In this document: positions 9,573-18,305 of the stretch, one piece after another
Numbering within the stretch: position 1 is the first letter of the stretch
Layout: the number at the start of each line of letters is the position of its first letter
Assembly: GCA_013426805.1 (NCBI GenBank)
Contig: JACDZG010000082.1
Location: forward strand, 1 to 34,367
Source of the DNA: Chromatiaceae bacterium
GTDB taxonomy: Bacteria > Pseudomonadota > Gammaproteobacteria > Chromatiales > Chromatiaceae
Direction of reading: 5' to 3'
DNA: 34,367 nucleotides
Made by a program: the position numbers and the translations under genes
Notes under the pieces: generated by a model
Told to the model about the DNA's origin: nothing
The model's input: only the letters and a program-made list of their open reading frames with translations
The model's database searches: none

Positions 9573-10307
9573 TCATTTCCACGGCAGGGAACGGTAATAA
9601 TACTGCTCTGCGACGACATCCGGATCGCTGATCATTTGGACGAAGGGAATGAGCTCGAGGTCGTCCACGGCGAGATCGCCGAAAAATGGATGGCGATACA
9701 GCAGGCCGACGTCGCCGTCGCCGCCGGCGAGCTGATTCTCCTGCACACGGGCGCGGAAGATGCAGTCGCTGGAATAGATCGGTTGGTTCCCGGTAAATGC
9801 CTGAATCAGCCGCTCTTGCGGCTCGGTGGAATATTCTTTGTACTCCGCGCAGGACTTCAGTGAGGCGATGGGTCCGCGCTCGTTCGCGAGCGCGATCTGC
9901 AATTTCTCGCGGTCGACCGACACCTTGGTAAGCAGGGTATGGGCGGGCAACTTATAATACTCGCGGCTATGCTCCAAATGCAGCTCGCAGGTGCTGGCGA
10001 GCGAAACCACGTACATCGCAAAATTGGGTACGTTGCGCGAAAGATCGGGCGTCACGCCAACGCTTAAAATCAACTCCTGAAACTCGGGCAAGAGCCCGTC
10101 TAAACCGCCGGCGCGGAAATTCACCGCCGTCAAGTTGATCAGCCCGATGCCGGGGATTGCCTCGGCCAGGGTTAAATTGCCGTCCGGCAGCAGCGGCAGC
10201 AGTGCTTGCAGTTCGCATCCGTAAAATGTCGAGATCGAGAAGTCGTAGTTCCAGATGATCCGATCGTTTTGTTCGGGCTGTCGGTGCCCACGGGGGATTT
10301 CGTTCAT
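9573..10307 (-). CDS. acetoacetate decarboxylase-like (ADC fold) protein
   Basis: This 244-aa protein has no signal peptide. The central stretch (MYVVSLAST, then REYYKLP, then GPIASL) aligns by eye with the ADC-superfamily core, where a substrate-facing strand is followed by a REIWGYPK-like segment. True ADC uses a Schiff-base lysine; whether a matching one exists here cannot be settled by eye, so it may be a non-decarboxylating homologue. An ATG at 10325 is also in frame, three bases after the upstream stop. I prefer 10307 because GAGGT lies seven bases before it. It is the second gene of a two-gene operon with the VOC protein and converges on the AOS. A role in tailoring a beta-keto or amino-ketone polyketide product is inferred from position only. 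Confidence 0.55.
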   Translation of the reverse strand: MNEIPRGHRQPEQNDRIIWNYDFSISTFYGCELQALLPLLPDGNLTLAEAIPGIGLINLTAVNFRAGGLDGLLPEFQELILSVGVTPDLSRNVPNFAMYVVSLASTCELHLEHSREYYKLPAHTLLTKVSVDREKLQIALANERGPIASLKSCAEYKEYSTEPQERLIQAFTGNQPIYSSDCIFRARVQENQLAGGDGDVGLLYRHPFFGDLAVDDLELIPFVQMISDPDVVAEQYYYRSLPWK

Positions 10308-10328
10308 CGCGCTGACCTCGGTCATGAT

Positions 10329-11354
10329 TTACACTGTGTGGCGCCGTTTCTTTAGCGACGGCCCGGTGCTTGCCATAAGCACCAAGTCCGTCTTGAATGT
10401 TTGCATTGCGTCGACGATTGCAAAATCGGCTCCGCCGGCATCTTTCCCTTGGTGCAGCAGTCGGCAGCCTAACTCCACACAGCGGCCGACGGTCGCGTCG
10501 ATCGTGCCTGCCGTGCTCAGAACCACGGCTTGCTTATTCGCGGAGTTGCCTGGCCATGGCAGCGACGAAGCGACAAAACCGAGCGAAAATCCTTTGACCT
10601 TAGCGCAAACGGACGTGTCACTCGAGCCGCCTTCCCCGTTCCAGGGGAGGTCGCTCGTCCATTGCGTGAGGCCAAGATTCCGCTGCAGGAACCGCTGGGT
10701 GTCGGCTGGTCTGTCGGCGGCGACCGCGATGCCGGACAGGCCTATCGCCAGCGTGCTGCGAATGCCCTTGGGACTCTTGTAGCGCAGTCCGTCGGCGGCA
10801 AAATAATAATCGGCGCGGCCGAGGTCGATCGCCATGTCATGGGTCGACGGCAGCATCGGGGCCGAGATCTCGAGGTTCAGCGGCAGCTCCGGGGTTCTGC
10901 TCAAGTATGCCAAATTGAGACCCATGGACGAGATACGCGGGATCGTGACCGGACCCAGCTTGACGGGGACGACGATTTCGGCCTGCAGTTTTGGGTTGCA
11001 GCCGATGCCGGTAAACCGTTCGAGGTTGCTGCGGAACGACGCCCCGGTTTCCACGCGGAGATGGTCGATCCCGATGGAATTAATACAGTGGCGATCGGTG
11101 CCGAACTGTCCGCCGTGCCAAATCTGCACGACCTCGATGCTCATCCTGCCGATGCGGGCGATGCCGAGCTTCATGCACCATGCGGCGGGAGCGCCGTTGA
11201 TCCTGGTAGCGACAAGATTGGGATAAACGAAGTCCCAGCATTTGAACGCCGCTATTCCGAGCAGGCGCGCCATGCGCGGGACTGTGTCGTCGAAGTGGTC
11301 GGTCCCGATGCATACCTGATCGATTTTGGTGATAACCGGTTTAACGGGCTCCAT
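10329..11354 (-). CDS. VOC-superfamily (glyoxalase/dioxygenase-like) protein with two modules
   Basis: This 341-aa protein looks like two VOC units joined. The N-terminal unit (about 8-110) starts ITKIDQVCIGT, has the RLLGI helix end and closes with SIEVVQIWHG, a typical VOC strand with the acidic metal-ligand position. The C-terminal unit (about 200-332) has a second IAVAADRPADTQRFL entry and ends with VGRCVELGCRLL and a TDLVLM strand. VOC enzymes perform metal-assisted isomerisation, epimerisation, lyase or dioxygenase chemistry; the reaction here is unknown. The stop is followed after three bases by a possible start of the ADC-like gene, so the two are co-transcribed. The start has only a weak ribosome binding site. 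It probably belongs to the adjacent polyketide locus, but it could be independent. Confidence 0.65.
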   Translation of the reverse strand: MEPVKPVITKIDQVCIGTDHFDDTVPRMARLLGIAAFKCWDFVYPNLVATRINGAPAAWCMKLGIARIGRMSIEVVQIWHGGQFGTDRHCINSIGIDHLRVETGASFRSNLERFTGIGCNPKLQAEIVVPVKLGPVTIPRISSMGLNLAYLSRTPELPLNLEISAPMLPSTHDMAIDLGRADYYFAADGLRYKSPKGIRSTLAIGLSGIAVAADRPADTQRFLQRNLGLTQWTSDLPWNGEGGSSDTSVCAKVKGFSLGFVASSLPWPGNSANKQAVVLSTAGTIDATVGRCVELGCRLLHQGKDAGGADFAIVDAMQTFKTDLVLMASTGPSLKKRRHTV

Positions 11355-11852
11355 TGATATCGTCCGGCGATTAGGAATGTACGGCCGCTCGCGGCGGCGA
11401 GCGGAGTGATTGAGAGCGTCGGCGCCGCGCCGGCCGATTGTGCACCGGCAGAGCCGGTCCGCATGGCGCGCGCAACCACCCCGATCGAGGCCGCTGTGAA
11501 CCGATCGGGGTCGAGATGGAAAAGCCTACACTGAACATTATCCTATATCCCACGTCTGGTGTTTGGCAAGCGGTTTATTATCAACTTTTTATTGATTTGA
11601 TCCTCGTTCCGGTCACCTGACCAAGACCCTCACCGTCATGGACGGCCGGTAGCCGAGGCGGTAGAATCGCAACGCTTTTCGTAATAGGCTAAGTTGTATG
11701 GGAGAGAAGGGGATGGCAGCGAGCGCTGAGCAGCGGCGCGGGCGCGCCGCACGGATAAACCGGTGCGTCAAGCGGCCTGGGTGTTGGCTGCGCGCGCGAG
11801 CGGGTTTCGCGAGGCGCCGACTTGGCGTTCGTCGCGTGCGGACGATGACGCG
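11355..11852. other. divergent intergenic region between the VOC operon and the RND operon
   Basis: About 500 bases hold no supported gene and must contain promoters in both directions. An AT-richer patch lies at about 11,520-11,605. Reading the minus strand there, TTGCCA followed 18 bases later by TAGGAT is a weak candidate promoter for the VOC/ADC-like operon. On the plus strand TAGAAT near 11,661 could be a -10 element for the RND operon, with only a poor -35. Two small inverted repeats occur: a 6-bp stem at 11,444-11,458 and the 9-bp one listed separately. Confidence 0.4.
11479..11510. promoter_or_regulatory. 9-bp perfect inverted repeat, possible operator
   Basis: The arms CCCCGATCG (11479-11487) and CGATCGGGG (11502-11510) are separated by 14 bases. 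The site lies between two divergent operons, about 125 bases upstream of the VOC gene. The spacing would suit a dimeric regulator, or it could be a hairpin in a leader RNA. No T-run follows on the plus strand, so a terminator is less likely. Confidence 0.3.
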
Positions 11853-14231
11853 ATGAGTCGCTATCTCGATCTCCTGCTGCGGCTGCGCTGGGTCATCATC
11901 GTACTGTGGCTGCTCACGGTCGCGGCGTCGGCTTGGGCTTATGTGAGCCATTTCCGGATCGACAACTCGGTCGGCATCTGGTTCGTTTCAAACGATCCGG
12001 CCTTGCAGACCTATCGTGAGCACAACCGCACGTTCGGCGAGACCGAATGGACCTTCGCGCTGGTCGAGGCCGACGCGATTTATGATCCGGAGTTTTTGCA
12101 CGAGCTGTCCGAAGCGGTGCGCCGCATCGAGTCGCTGGCGCATGTGGAGCGGGTGGTCTCGATCGTCAATGCCCGCGACAGCGAACTGGATGCCGAGGAC
12201 ACCTTGTCTTATCTGCCGCTCCTCAAGCAGGCGGGTGCACGGGCGAGCGCGTCGGAGAGCGCGGCGTTGCGCGCCCGACTCGAAGACAGTCCCATCTTCG
12301 TGCGGAATTTGATCCAGCCCGGCGACACCCGACACACCGCGGTGCTGATTCAAAACGAGAACCGGCTGTTCGAGCAAACCGCTTACCGTATGCGGCTGGT
12401 GGATGCCGTACGCGCCATCCTGGCCGAGTACCCGACGATCCGCTCGGTTGCGCTGGCGGGCAATACCGCGATCAATGCCGAGCTCAATCGGGCGGCACTG
12501 CGCGACATTGTAGTCTATAACACGCTGATCTCGCTGGTGCTGGTGCTCAGCGGTTATCTGTTCCTGAGGCACCTGCGCGACATCGCGATCTTGCTCGCGG
12601 TCGTGGTCGGATCGGTGGTGCCGGTCGTCGGCGTTGTGGGCGCGCTCGATATTCCGGTCAATATCGTGACTGCGATGTTGCCGGTCGTGCTGGTGACGAT
12701 CAGCGCGTCGGCAGTCATTCATCTGATCAACGAGTTTCATCATCAGCGGTGCGCAGGGCAGGATCGCGAAGCGCTTGCCGGTATTCTGCGGCGCCTGTTT
12801 TGGCCATCGTTTTTTACGACCCTGACAACCGTCGTGGGATTCCTGTCGTTTGCGTTCAGCGACGTCATCCCGCTGCGGCAGCTTGGCTTTACGGCAGCGC
12901 CCGGGGTCGCGTTCTCCTGGCTGCAGATGCTCGTGACTGCGCCGGTGCTGCTGCGGCTGCTGTGGTCGGGCGAGGAGCGCCGCCGTTCGCCTCCGTCGCG
13001 CTGGATCCGGTCCATGACGCATGGCGCGGTCTATCTCGTGGAGCGCCGCCCGGCGGTCATTCTGATCGTTGCGGCCTGCCTGTCGGCGACCCTGACCGGG
13101 TTGCCGCGTCTGCAGGTCGACACCGATTATGTTGAGCTGTTTCGTGAAGGCAGCGGGATGCGGGTCGACTACGACCGCATCGCGGCGGCGCATTTTCCCC
13201 AATATTACGTGTCGGTTGCCCTGCGCTTCGGACCAGGCCGCAGCCTGACCGATGTCCCGGAGTTGGCCCAAACGCTGGATTTCGAGCATGCGGTCGCGGC
13301 GCTGCCGGAGGTACGCAAGGTACTCAGTGCCGCACAGATCCTGCGGGAGGCCGACCGCGCGCTCGCCGGGGTGCGCGCGCCGACCGAGCGGTTTGCGCAG
13401 TTCGGCGCCGACCGTCTGGGTCAGCTCGTGCTGCTCGTCCAGGCGAGCGGCAACGCGGACCTGACCGATCTGCTCGTCGGCGATCGGGGCGAGACCCGGC
13501 TGCTGGTCATGACGGACCATCTGTCGATGCGCGGACTCGCAGCGCTGCGCGAACGTATCGAGGAACTCGCGCGCACCCTGTTGCCGGTCGATGTGCAAGT
13601 CGCGGTGACCGGCACCAATGTGCTGTGGGCGAATATGGACGCCCATGTGACCTCCACCCAGATCGTCTCGGTGGCGATCGTGTTGGCCGCCATTGCGCTG
13701 CTGCTGCCGCTGTTGTTCCGGTCGCTGACGCTCGGCCTGCTCGGCGTGTTCGTCAGCTTCATGCCGATACTGTTCGTGCTCGGCCTGATGGGTTGGCTGG
13801 GAATCAAGATCAATATCGCGACTTGTATCGTCGGCGGCGTTGCGCTCGGGCTCGCCGTGGACGATACGATCTATTTCCTCTACCGCGTCACGCGTGAGAT
13901 GCCGCGGCGGCGCAACCCGCGCCGGGTGGTGCGCGACGCGATGCTGGTGACGGGCGGCGCCATGGTGACGACGTCGCTCTTATTGATGGGCGGATTCTTG
14001 ACGATGAGCGTGTCGAGCTTCCTGCCGAGCGCCCATTTTGGAATCCTGTTTGCTGCCACCGTGCTCTTCGCGCTGGTCGGCGACATGCTGATGCTGCCGC
14101 TGCTGATCCTTCGGCTGCCCGTGAGATGGCGGCTGGACGGGGACGCGGGGCAGGAGACCGTCCACACCCGTGGCGCGAGATCCACCGATGCCGCCGACAC
14201 CGGCAGCCGGCTCGACGCCCCTTCGACTTAA
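11853..14231 (+). CDS. RND/MMPL-family lipid exporter, inner membrane
   Basis: This is a 792-aa, 12-TM transporter in the HpnN/MMPL branch of the RND superfamily, which moves lipids and other hydrophobic molecules towards the outer membrane using proton flux. TM1 begins after a short cytoplasmic tail (LRWVIIVLW). A large periplasmic loop, TM2-6, TM7, a second periplasmic loop and TM8-12 follow. TM10 carries GLAVDDTIYFLYR with Asp670 and Asp671, the expected proton-relay acids. An upstream in-frame GTG at 11763 adds 30 Arg/Ala-rich residues that do not look native, so ATG 11853 is preferred, although its ribosome binding site is weak. It is the first gene of an operon with a LolA-like protein and an outer-membrane barrel, a combination known in gammaproteobacteria (MMPL with LolA-like/DUF1329 and DUF1302-like proteins). 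Confidence 0.88.
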   Translation: MSRYLDLLLRLRWVIIVLWLLTVAASAWAYVSHFRIDNSVGIWFVSNDPALQTYREHNRTFGETEWTFALVEADAIYDPEFLHELSEAVRRIESLAHVERVVSIVNARDSELDAEDTLSYLPLLKQAGARASASESAALRARLEDSPIFVRNLIQPGDTRHTAVLIQNENRLFEQTAYRMRLVDAVRAILAEYPTIRSVALAGNTAINAELNRAALRDIVVYNTLISLVLVLSGYLFLRHLRDIAILLAVVVGSVVPVVGVVGALDIPVNIVTAMLPVVLVTISASAVIHLINEFHHQRCAGQDREALAGILRRLFWPSFFTTLTTVVGFLSFAFSDVIPLRQLGFTAAPGVAFSWLQMLVTAPVLLRLLWSGEERRRSPPSRWIRSMTHGAVYLVERRPAVILIVAACLSATLTGLPRLQVDTDYVELFREGSGMRVDYDRIAAAHFPQYYVSVALRFGPGRSLTDVPELAQTLDFEHAVAALPEVRKVLSAAQILREADRALAGVRAPTERFAQFGADRLGQLVLLVQASGNADLTDLLVGDRGETRLLVMTDHLSMRGLAALRERIEELARTLLPVDVQVAVTGTNVLWANMDAHVTSTQIVSVAIVLAAIALLLPLLFRSLTLGLLGVFVSFMPILFVLGLMGWLGIKINIATCIVGGVALGLAVDDTIYFLYRVTREMPRRRNPRRVVRDAMLVTGGAMVTTSLLLMGGFLTMSVSSFLPSAHFGILFAATVLFALVGDMLMLPLLILRLPVRWRLDGDAGQETVHTRGARSTDAADTGSRLDAPST

Positions 14232-14242
14232 AGGAGCATTCG

Positions 14243-15046
14243 ATGCGCCGTTCGGTGAAATTGACGATCGGTCTACTGGCATTGGCACTCGGCTGGCCGG
14301 TGGGCGCCGGCGCGGACCGGAATGCCGACCGCGGAGCGGAGATCTTCTCTGCCCGCGACCGGCTGGACGAGGGGTTCGGCGATCAACGCGTGAGTATGCA
14401 GCTGACGCTACGCTCTGCGAACGGCCGCACGGCCGAGCGCCGCACCCGCATGCAGTTGCTGGAGGGACCGCCCGGCCAGGGCGACAAGACGCTCGTGGTC
14501 TTCGATGCCCCGCCAGATATCGCAGGTACCGCACTGCTGACGCACGAGGCGCTGGGGGCGGCCGACGATTCCCAATGGCTGTATTTGCCGGCGTACAAGC
14601 GGGTCAAGCGCATTGCGGCGCGTGACCGCTCGGGGAGCTTCGCCGGCACCGAGTTTAGCTACGAGGATCTGGCCGGCGACAAGTTCGAGGATTTCACCTA
14701 TCGTTTCGTCGGAGAGGCCAGCCTGCGTGGTCAGCAGGTCTACCGCGTGGACCGCATGCCGATCGCTCCCAACTCCGAATACAGTCGGCAGGAGACCTGG
14801 GTCGATCCGGATACGCATCAGATCCTGCAAGCCTATTTGTACGACAAGAAAGGGCGGCACCTCAAGACGCTGGAGACCGGCGATTGGGTGCGCTATCGCG
14901 GCAACTACTGGCGTCCGCGCACCCTCGCGATGACCCATGTGCCGAGCGGCCGCGCGACGCTTCTCAAGACCTCGGAGTATGAGTTCGGCGTCGGGTTGAA
15001 AGAGAAGGATTTTTCGCCCGAGGCCCTGTCCGGGCTTGGGCGCTGA
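14243..15046 (+). CDS. outer membrane lipoprotein-sorting (LolA-like) periplasmic protein
   Basis: The 267-aa precursor has a clear Sec signal peptide (MRRSVKLTIG, hydrophobic core, probable cleavage after GAGA at about residue 24). The mature part fits the LolA-like family that accompanies MMPL transporters. It has a lipid-cupping half-barrel with LYLPAYKRVKRIAA, GSFAGTEFSYEDL and a QETWVDPDTHQIL strand, and the usual ending VGLKEKDFSPEAL. The ATG is fixed by AAGGAG six bases upstream, and it starts only 11 bases after the RND stop, so the genes are co-translated. It likely carries a lipid or lipid-modified molecule across the periplasm from the RND protein to the outer-membrane component. 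The cargo is not known from sequence. Confidence 0.88.
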   Translation: MRRSVKLTIGLLALALGWPVGAGADRNADRGAEIFSARDRLDEGFGDQRVSMQLTLRSANGRTAERRTRMQLLEGPPGQGDKTLVVFDAPPDIAGTALLTHEALGAADDSQWLYLPAYKRVKRIAARDRSGSFAGTEFSYEDLAGDKFEDFTYRFVGEASLRGQQVYRVDRMPIAPNSEYSRQETWVDPDTHQILQAYLYDKKGRHLKTLETGDWVRYRGNYWRPRTLAMTHVPSGRATLLKTSEYEFGVGLKEKDFSPEALSGLGR

Positions 15047-15080
15047 GCGAGCGGGTGGGGGCACGCCGCTGTCCGCAGCG

Positions 15081-16274
15081 ATGAAGAAGGCCCGGCTGGA
15101 TACGCGATACGCACGCGCCCTGAGGTTCGCCCTGCTGGCCGGCCTCGCCGTGACGCCGGGGGCGTTCGCCGACTGGGGCGGCTGGATCGAGTTGGAGGGA
15201 CGCTGGTTTCCGGATACGCCGTTGTATCCCCCGCAATCCGATGGGGATGCATCCGTCGCCCTGCGTCCCGAGTACCGGACCCAGGCCGGCGACCTCTCCT
15301 TTGCGTTGCTTCCCTTTCTGCGGGTCGACAGCGAGGACCGGGAGCGGACCCATGCCGACTTGCGGGAGGCCAATGTCAAGTTCGATGCCTGGGGCTTGAG
15401 CTGGCTGGTGGGAATCGGCCAGGAGTCCTGGGGTGTTGCCGAGTCGTATCACCCGGTCGATATCGTCAATCAAACCGATTTCGTCGAAGACATCGCGACC
15501 GACGAGAAGCTCGGACAGCCGATGATTCAGGCCAAGCGCCTGACGGACTGGGGCACTGTGCAGCTACTCGTGCTGCCGGGTTTTCGCGAGCGCACTTTTC
15601 CCGGCGAGCACGGGCGGCTTTATCTGCCGATCGATTTCGAGCATCCGATCTACCAGTCGCCGCAGCGTGAGCGGCATGTGGACTGGGCGCTGCGTTGGGC
15701 CAAGACATTTGGGACCTGGGATCTGGGCCTTTCCTATTTCTGGGGAACCCGCCGTGATCCGCGCCTGGAGCCTGATCCCGCCAAAGGTCTCGCCTCCGTC
15801 TATTACGATCTGATCCACCAGGTCGGGTTGGACTTGCAGGGAGCCGTCGGCAATTGGACGTTCAAGCTCGAATACATCTATCGCGACACGCCGGTCCAGC
15901 GATATTCCGCCGCCGTCGCCGGCGCTGAATATACCCTCTACGGTATGGCCGATACGGCGGCGGATCTATCACTCTATGCCGAGTATACCTACAACGGCAC
16001 CGACAATACGCTGGCTACCCTCTATCAGAATGATCTATTCACCGGTGCCCGGTTCGCGTTCAACGATTTGCAGTCGACCGAGGTGCAACTTGGCGTCCTC
16101 TCGGACTTGGAGCAGGACAGCCTGCTATGGCGGCTGGAGGGATCGCGTCGACTGGGAGAGAACTGGAAGCTCAGACTGACGCTGCAGGGTTTTCCCCGCA
16201 CGGCGCCGGGCGAGCCCGCCTATTATTGGCGCAAGGATGGCTATGCGCGGCTCGAATTATTGCGCTATTTCTAG
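15081..16274 (+). CDS. outer-membrane beta-barrel protein of the RND/LolA-like operon
   Basis: The 397-aa precursor starts MKKARLDTRYARALRFALL and has a probable signal-peptidase site after GAFA (residue 30). The mature protein starts DWGGWIELEGRWF and continues as alternating amphipathic strands rich in Tyr, Trp and Phe (for example WTFKLEYIYRDT and LSLYAEYTYNGTDN). It ends in LELLRYF, with the C-terminal aromatic residue expected by the BAM machinery. It resembles the DUF1302-like porin group often linked to MMPL and LolA-like genes, but I cannot assign the exact family. It follows the LolA-like gene by 34 bases. An in-frame TTG at 15036 would overlap that gene, but ATG 15081 gives the good signal peptide. 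It is the likely outer-membrane end of the export route. Confidence 0.8.
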   Translation: MKKARLDTRYARALRFALLAGLAVTPGAFADWGGWIELEGRWFPDTPLYPPQSDGDASVALRPEYRTQAGDLSFALLPFLRVDSEDRERTHADLREANVKFDAWGLSWLVGIGQESWGVAESYHPVDIVNQTDFVEDIATDEKLGQPMIQAKRLTDWGTVQLLVLPGFRERTFPGEHGRLYLPIDFEHPIYQSPQRERHVDWALRWAKTFGTWDLGLSYFWGTRRDPRLEPDPAKGLASVYYDLIHQVGLDLQGAVGNWTFKLEYIYRDTPVQRYSAAVAGAEYTLYGMADTAADLSLYAEYTYNGTDNTLATLYQNDLFTGARFAFNDLQSTEVQLGVLSDLEQDSLLWRLEGSRRLGENWKLRLTLQGFPRTAPGEPAYYWRKDGYARLELLRYF

Positions 16275-16353
16275 CTCCACGCCCGGATCGCCGTAGCCGG
16301 CGAACGGGCGCAGCGTCTCCTGACCGGCGCTCTTGACCGCCGGCGTCCCCGCC

Positions 16354-17139
16354 TCAGTCGCGCGGCACCAAATCCCGATAGGCGTGCCAGGTGGCGTGCC
16401 CGATCAGCGGCATGGTGATCAACAGACCGATATAGTAGGTCAGGATACCGAGCCCCACGAACATGACGATCAGCGCGGCCCACAGGCTCATGGCCTGCCA
16501 GTTCTTGCGGACGGCCGCCATGCTGGTGCGCATGGCGGTCACCACATCGACCGGACGGTCCATCAGCATGGGCACGGTGACGACGCTGATGCAGAAGGTG
16601 AAGGCGGCGATCAGTCCGCCGCCGATGACGCCGGCCGCCACGAAGGTATTGTTCTCGCCGGACAGGAAGAGGGTGGGCAGGAAATTGGCCCAGGTCGGCA
16701 CCGGGTTGTCGTAGAAGAGCGCAAAGATCAGGATGGCGGCGAGCATCCACACCAGCAGCACGAACACCAGGATCAGGGCCATGGCCGCGAGTTGCACTTC
16801 GTTCTGTCGCCAGGCTTGCAGTGCCTGGCAGAACTCGACCGGGCGGTCGGCCTCGAGATTCGCACTGATCTGGTAGAGTCCGATGCCCAGCAAGGGGGCG
16901 ATGAGGAAGAAGGCGGCGGCCAGCGCGGGGACGATGACGAACAGGTTCTCGGCCAGCAGGCCCAGGGTCATCAGGACGCTGACGATCACGAATACGGTGC
17001 CGTAGGCCAGGCTGAACCGGGGTGCCTCCCGGAGGTCGGCCCACCCCTTGACGACCCACTCCCAGGGGCGTTCCAGGCTGATCTCGTTGATGCGCGGGGT
17101 GTCTGTCGGCATCGCGCCGACGGTCGCTGCTTGGGTCAT
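16354..17139 (-). CDS. DUF2189-family integral membrane protein
   Basis: This 261-aa protein has a short soluble N-terminus containing INEISLERPWEWVVKGW, the conserved entry of the DUF2189 family, followed by about six hydrophobic helices (beginning near SLAYGTVFVIV, LFVIVPALAA, LAAMALILVF, FVAAGVIGGG and LWAALIVMFV). It ends GHATWHAYRDLVPRD, also typical of the family. The function of the family is unknown; some members are found near cytochrome or respiratory genes. GGAGGA, eight bases upstream of ATG 17139, fixes the start; a longer in-frame start at 17244 can be dismissed. It is convergent with the outer-membrane barrel gene and divergent from the metallo-hydrolase, so it is probably transcribed alone. 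Confidence 0.88.
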   Translation of the reverse strand: MTQAATVGAMPTDTPRINEISLERPWEWVVKGWADLREAPRFSLAYGTVFVIVSVLMTLGLLAENLFVIVPALAAAFFLIAPLLGIGLYQISANLEADRPVEFCQALQAWRQNEVQLAAMALILVFVLLVWMLAAILIFALFYDNPVPTWANFLPTLFLSGENNTFVAAGVIGGGLIAAFTFCISVVTVPMLMDRPVDVVTAMRTSMAAVRKNWQAMSLWAALIVMFVGLGILTYYIGLLITMPLIGHATWHAYRDLVPRD

Positions 17140-17336
17140 GAGGGTGTCCTCCGAGTGTCTTTTTTGTGAAGATCTTGGGTCATCGGAACCGATGAGACGA
17201 GCGCGCTGTGTCCGGTGCCCGGCAATCCGGGTACCACGGACCACTTACTGTCGGGCCAACGGCGCGGTTAGACTCTCGGGTCTGCGCAATCTAAAACCAA
17301 TCTCGATCTCAATACAACCATCATCGGAGGCCCACC

Positions 17337-18305
17337 ATGTCGATTCCACACATCCAAGAGGTCGCAGACCAGATTTACTGCATCGAAACCGGCCTCTACC
17401 GTCACGGTCTGGCCGCGTGCTATCTGGTCCGCTCGGGCGACCGGCTCGCATTCGTCGACACCGGCACCGCGCACACGGTGCCGTCCCTGCTCAAGATCAT
17501 TGCGGACATGGGCCTGACCCCGGCGCACGTCGACTATGTGATGCCGACCCATGTCCACCTGGATCATGCCGGCGGCTCGGGCGACCTGATCGCCGCCTGT
17601 CCCGCGGCACGACTGGTGATCCATCCCAAGGGCGCACCGCACCTGATCGATCCGGCCCGGTTGCTGGCGGGGGCCGGCGCGGTCTATGGTGCCGAGGGCT
17701 TCGCCCGCGATTTCGGGGGCCTGACCCCGGTGCCCGAGGAGCGGGTGATCGTTGCCGAGGATGGGATGCAGATCGACCTGGCCGGCCGCATCCTGACCTT
17801 CATCGACACGCCGGGCCACGCCAATCACCACGGCTGCATCCACGACGCCCGGACGCGCGGCTGTTTTACCGGCGATACCTTCGGCATTGCCTACCGTGAG
17901 TTCGATACGGGGGGTGCCCCCTGGCTGTTCGCCCCCACCACCCCGGTCGCCTTCGATCCGGAGGCGTGGCTGCAAAGCCTCGATAAGCTCATGAACCTGA
18001 ATCCGAAAGCCATGTACCTGACGCACTACGGCCGGGTCGATGCGCCGGAGCGGCTGGTGGACGACGTGCGCCGGAGCATCCATGACATGGCGGGGATCGC
18101 CTTGGCGGAGGAGGGACGCGACGACCCTGAACGCCTCACCCGGCTCAAGCGGGCGGTATCGGCGCACCTGACGGCCAGTGCCCGCGCCCACGGAGTGGAT
18201 TTGGAGGACGTGCGGATCGACGCCTTGCTCGCGGTCGACACCGAACTCAACGCTCAGGGTCTGGACGTCTGGCTCAAGCGGCGCGAGCGGCAGGCCGCGG
18301 CATAA
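17337..18305 (+). CDS. metallo-beta-lactamase-fold hydrolase
   Basis: This 322-aa cytoplasmic protein has the full MBL metal site: His72, His74, Asp76 and His77 in THVHLDHAGG, His161 in DTPGHANHH, Asp180 in FTGDTFG and His230 in YLTHYG. The layout suits the glyoxalase II/thiolesterase-like or lactonase-like branch that binds two metals. The C-terminal 90 residues form a helical extension. GGAGG seven bases before ATG 17337 confirms the start. No neighbour is co-directional within 400 bases, so the substrate cannot be inferred from context. A thioester or lactone is plausible from family knowledge. Confidence 0.88.
   Translation: MSIPHIQEVADQIYCIETGLYRHGLAACYLVRSGDRLAFVDTGTAHTVPSLLKIIADMGLTPAHVDYVMPTHVHLDHAGGSGDLIAACPAARLVIHPKGAPHLIDPARLLAGAGAVYGAEGFARDFGGLTPVPEERVIVAEDGMQIDLAGRILTFIDTPGHANHHGCIHDARTRGCFTGDTFGIAYREFDTGGAPWLFAPTTPVAFDPEAWLQSLDKLMNLNPKAMYLTHYGRVDAPERLVDDVRRSIHDMAGIALAEEGRDDPERLTRLKRAVSAHLTASARAHGVDLEDVRIDALLAVDTELNAQGLDVWLKRRERQAAA

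Noticed and set aside
11988-13646. 552-codon minus-strand frame opposite the RND gene
   Set aside because: Composition is rich in His, Arg and Gln with no motif, and it lies wholly opposite a well-supported 12-TM transporter.
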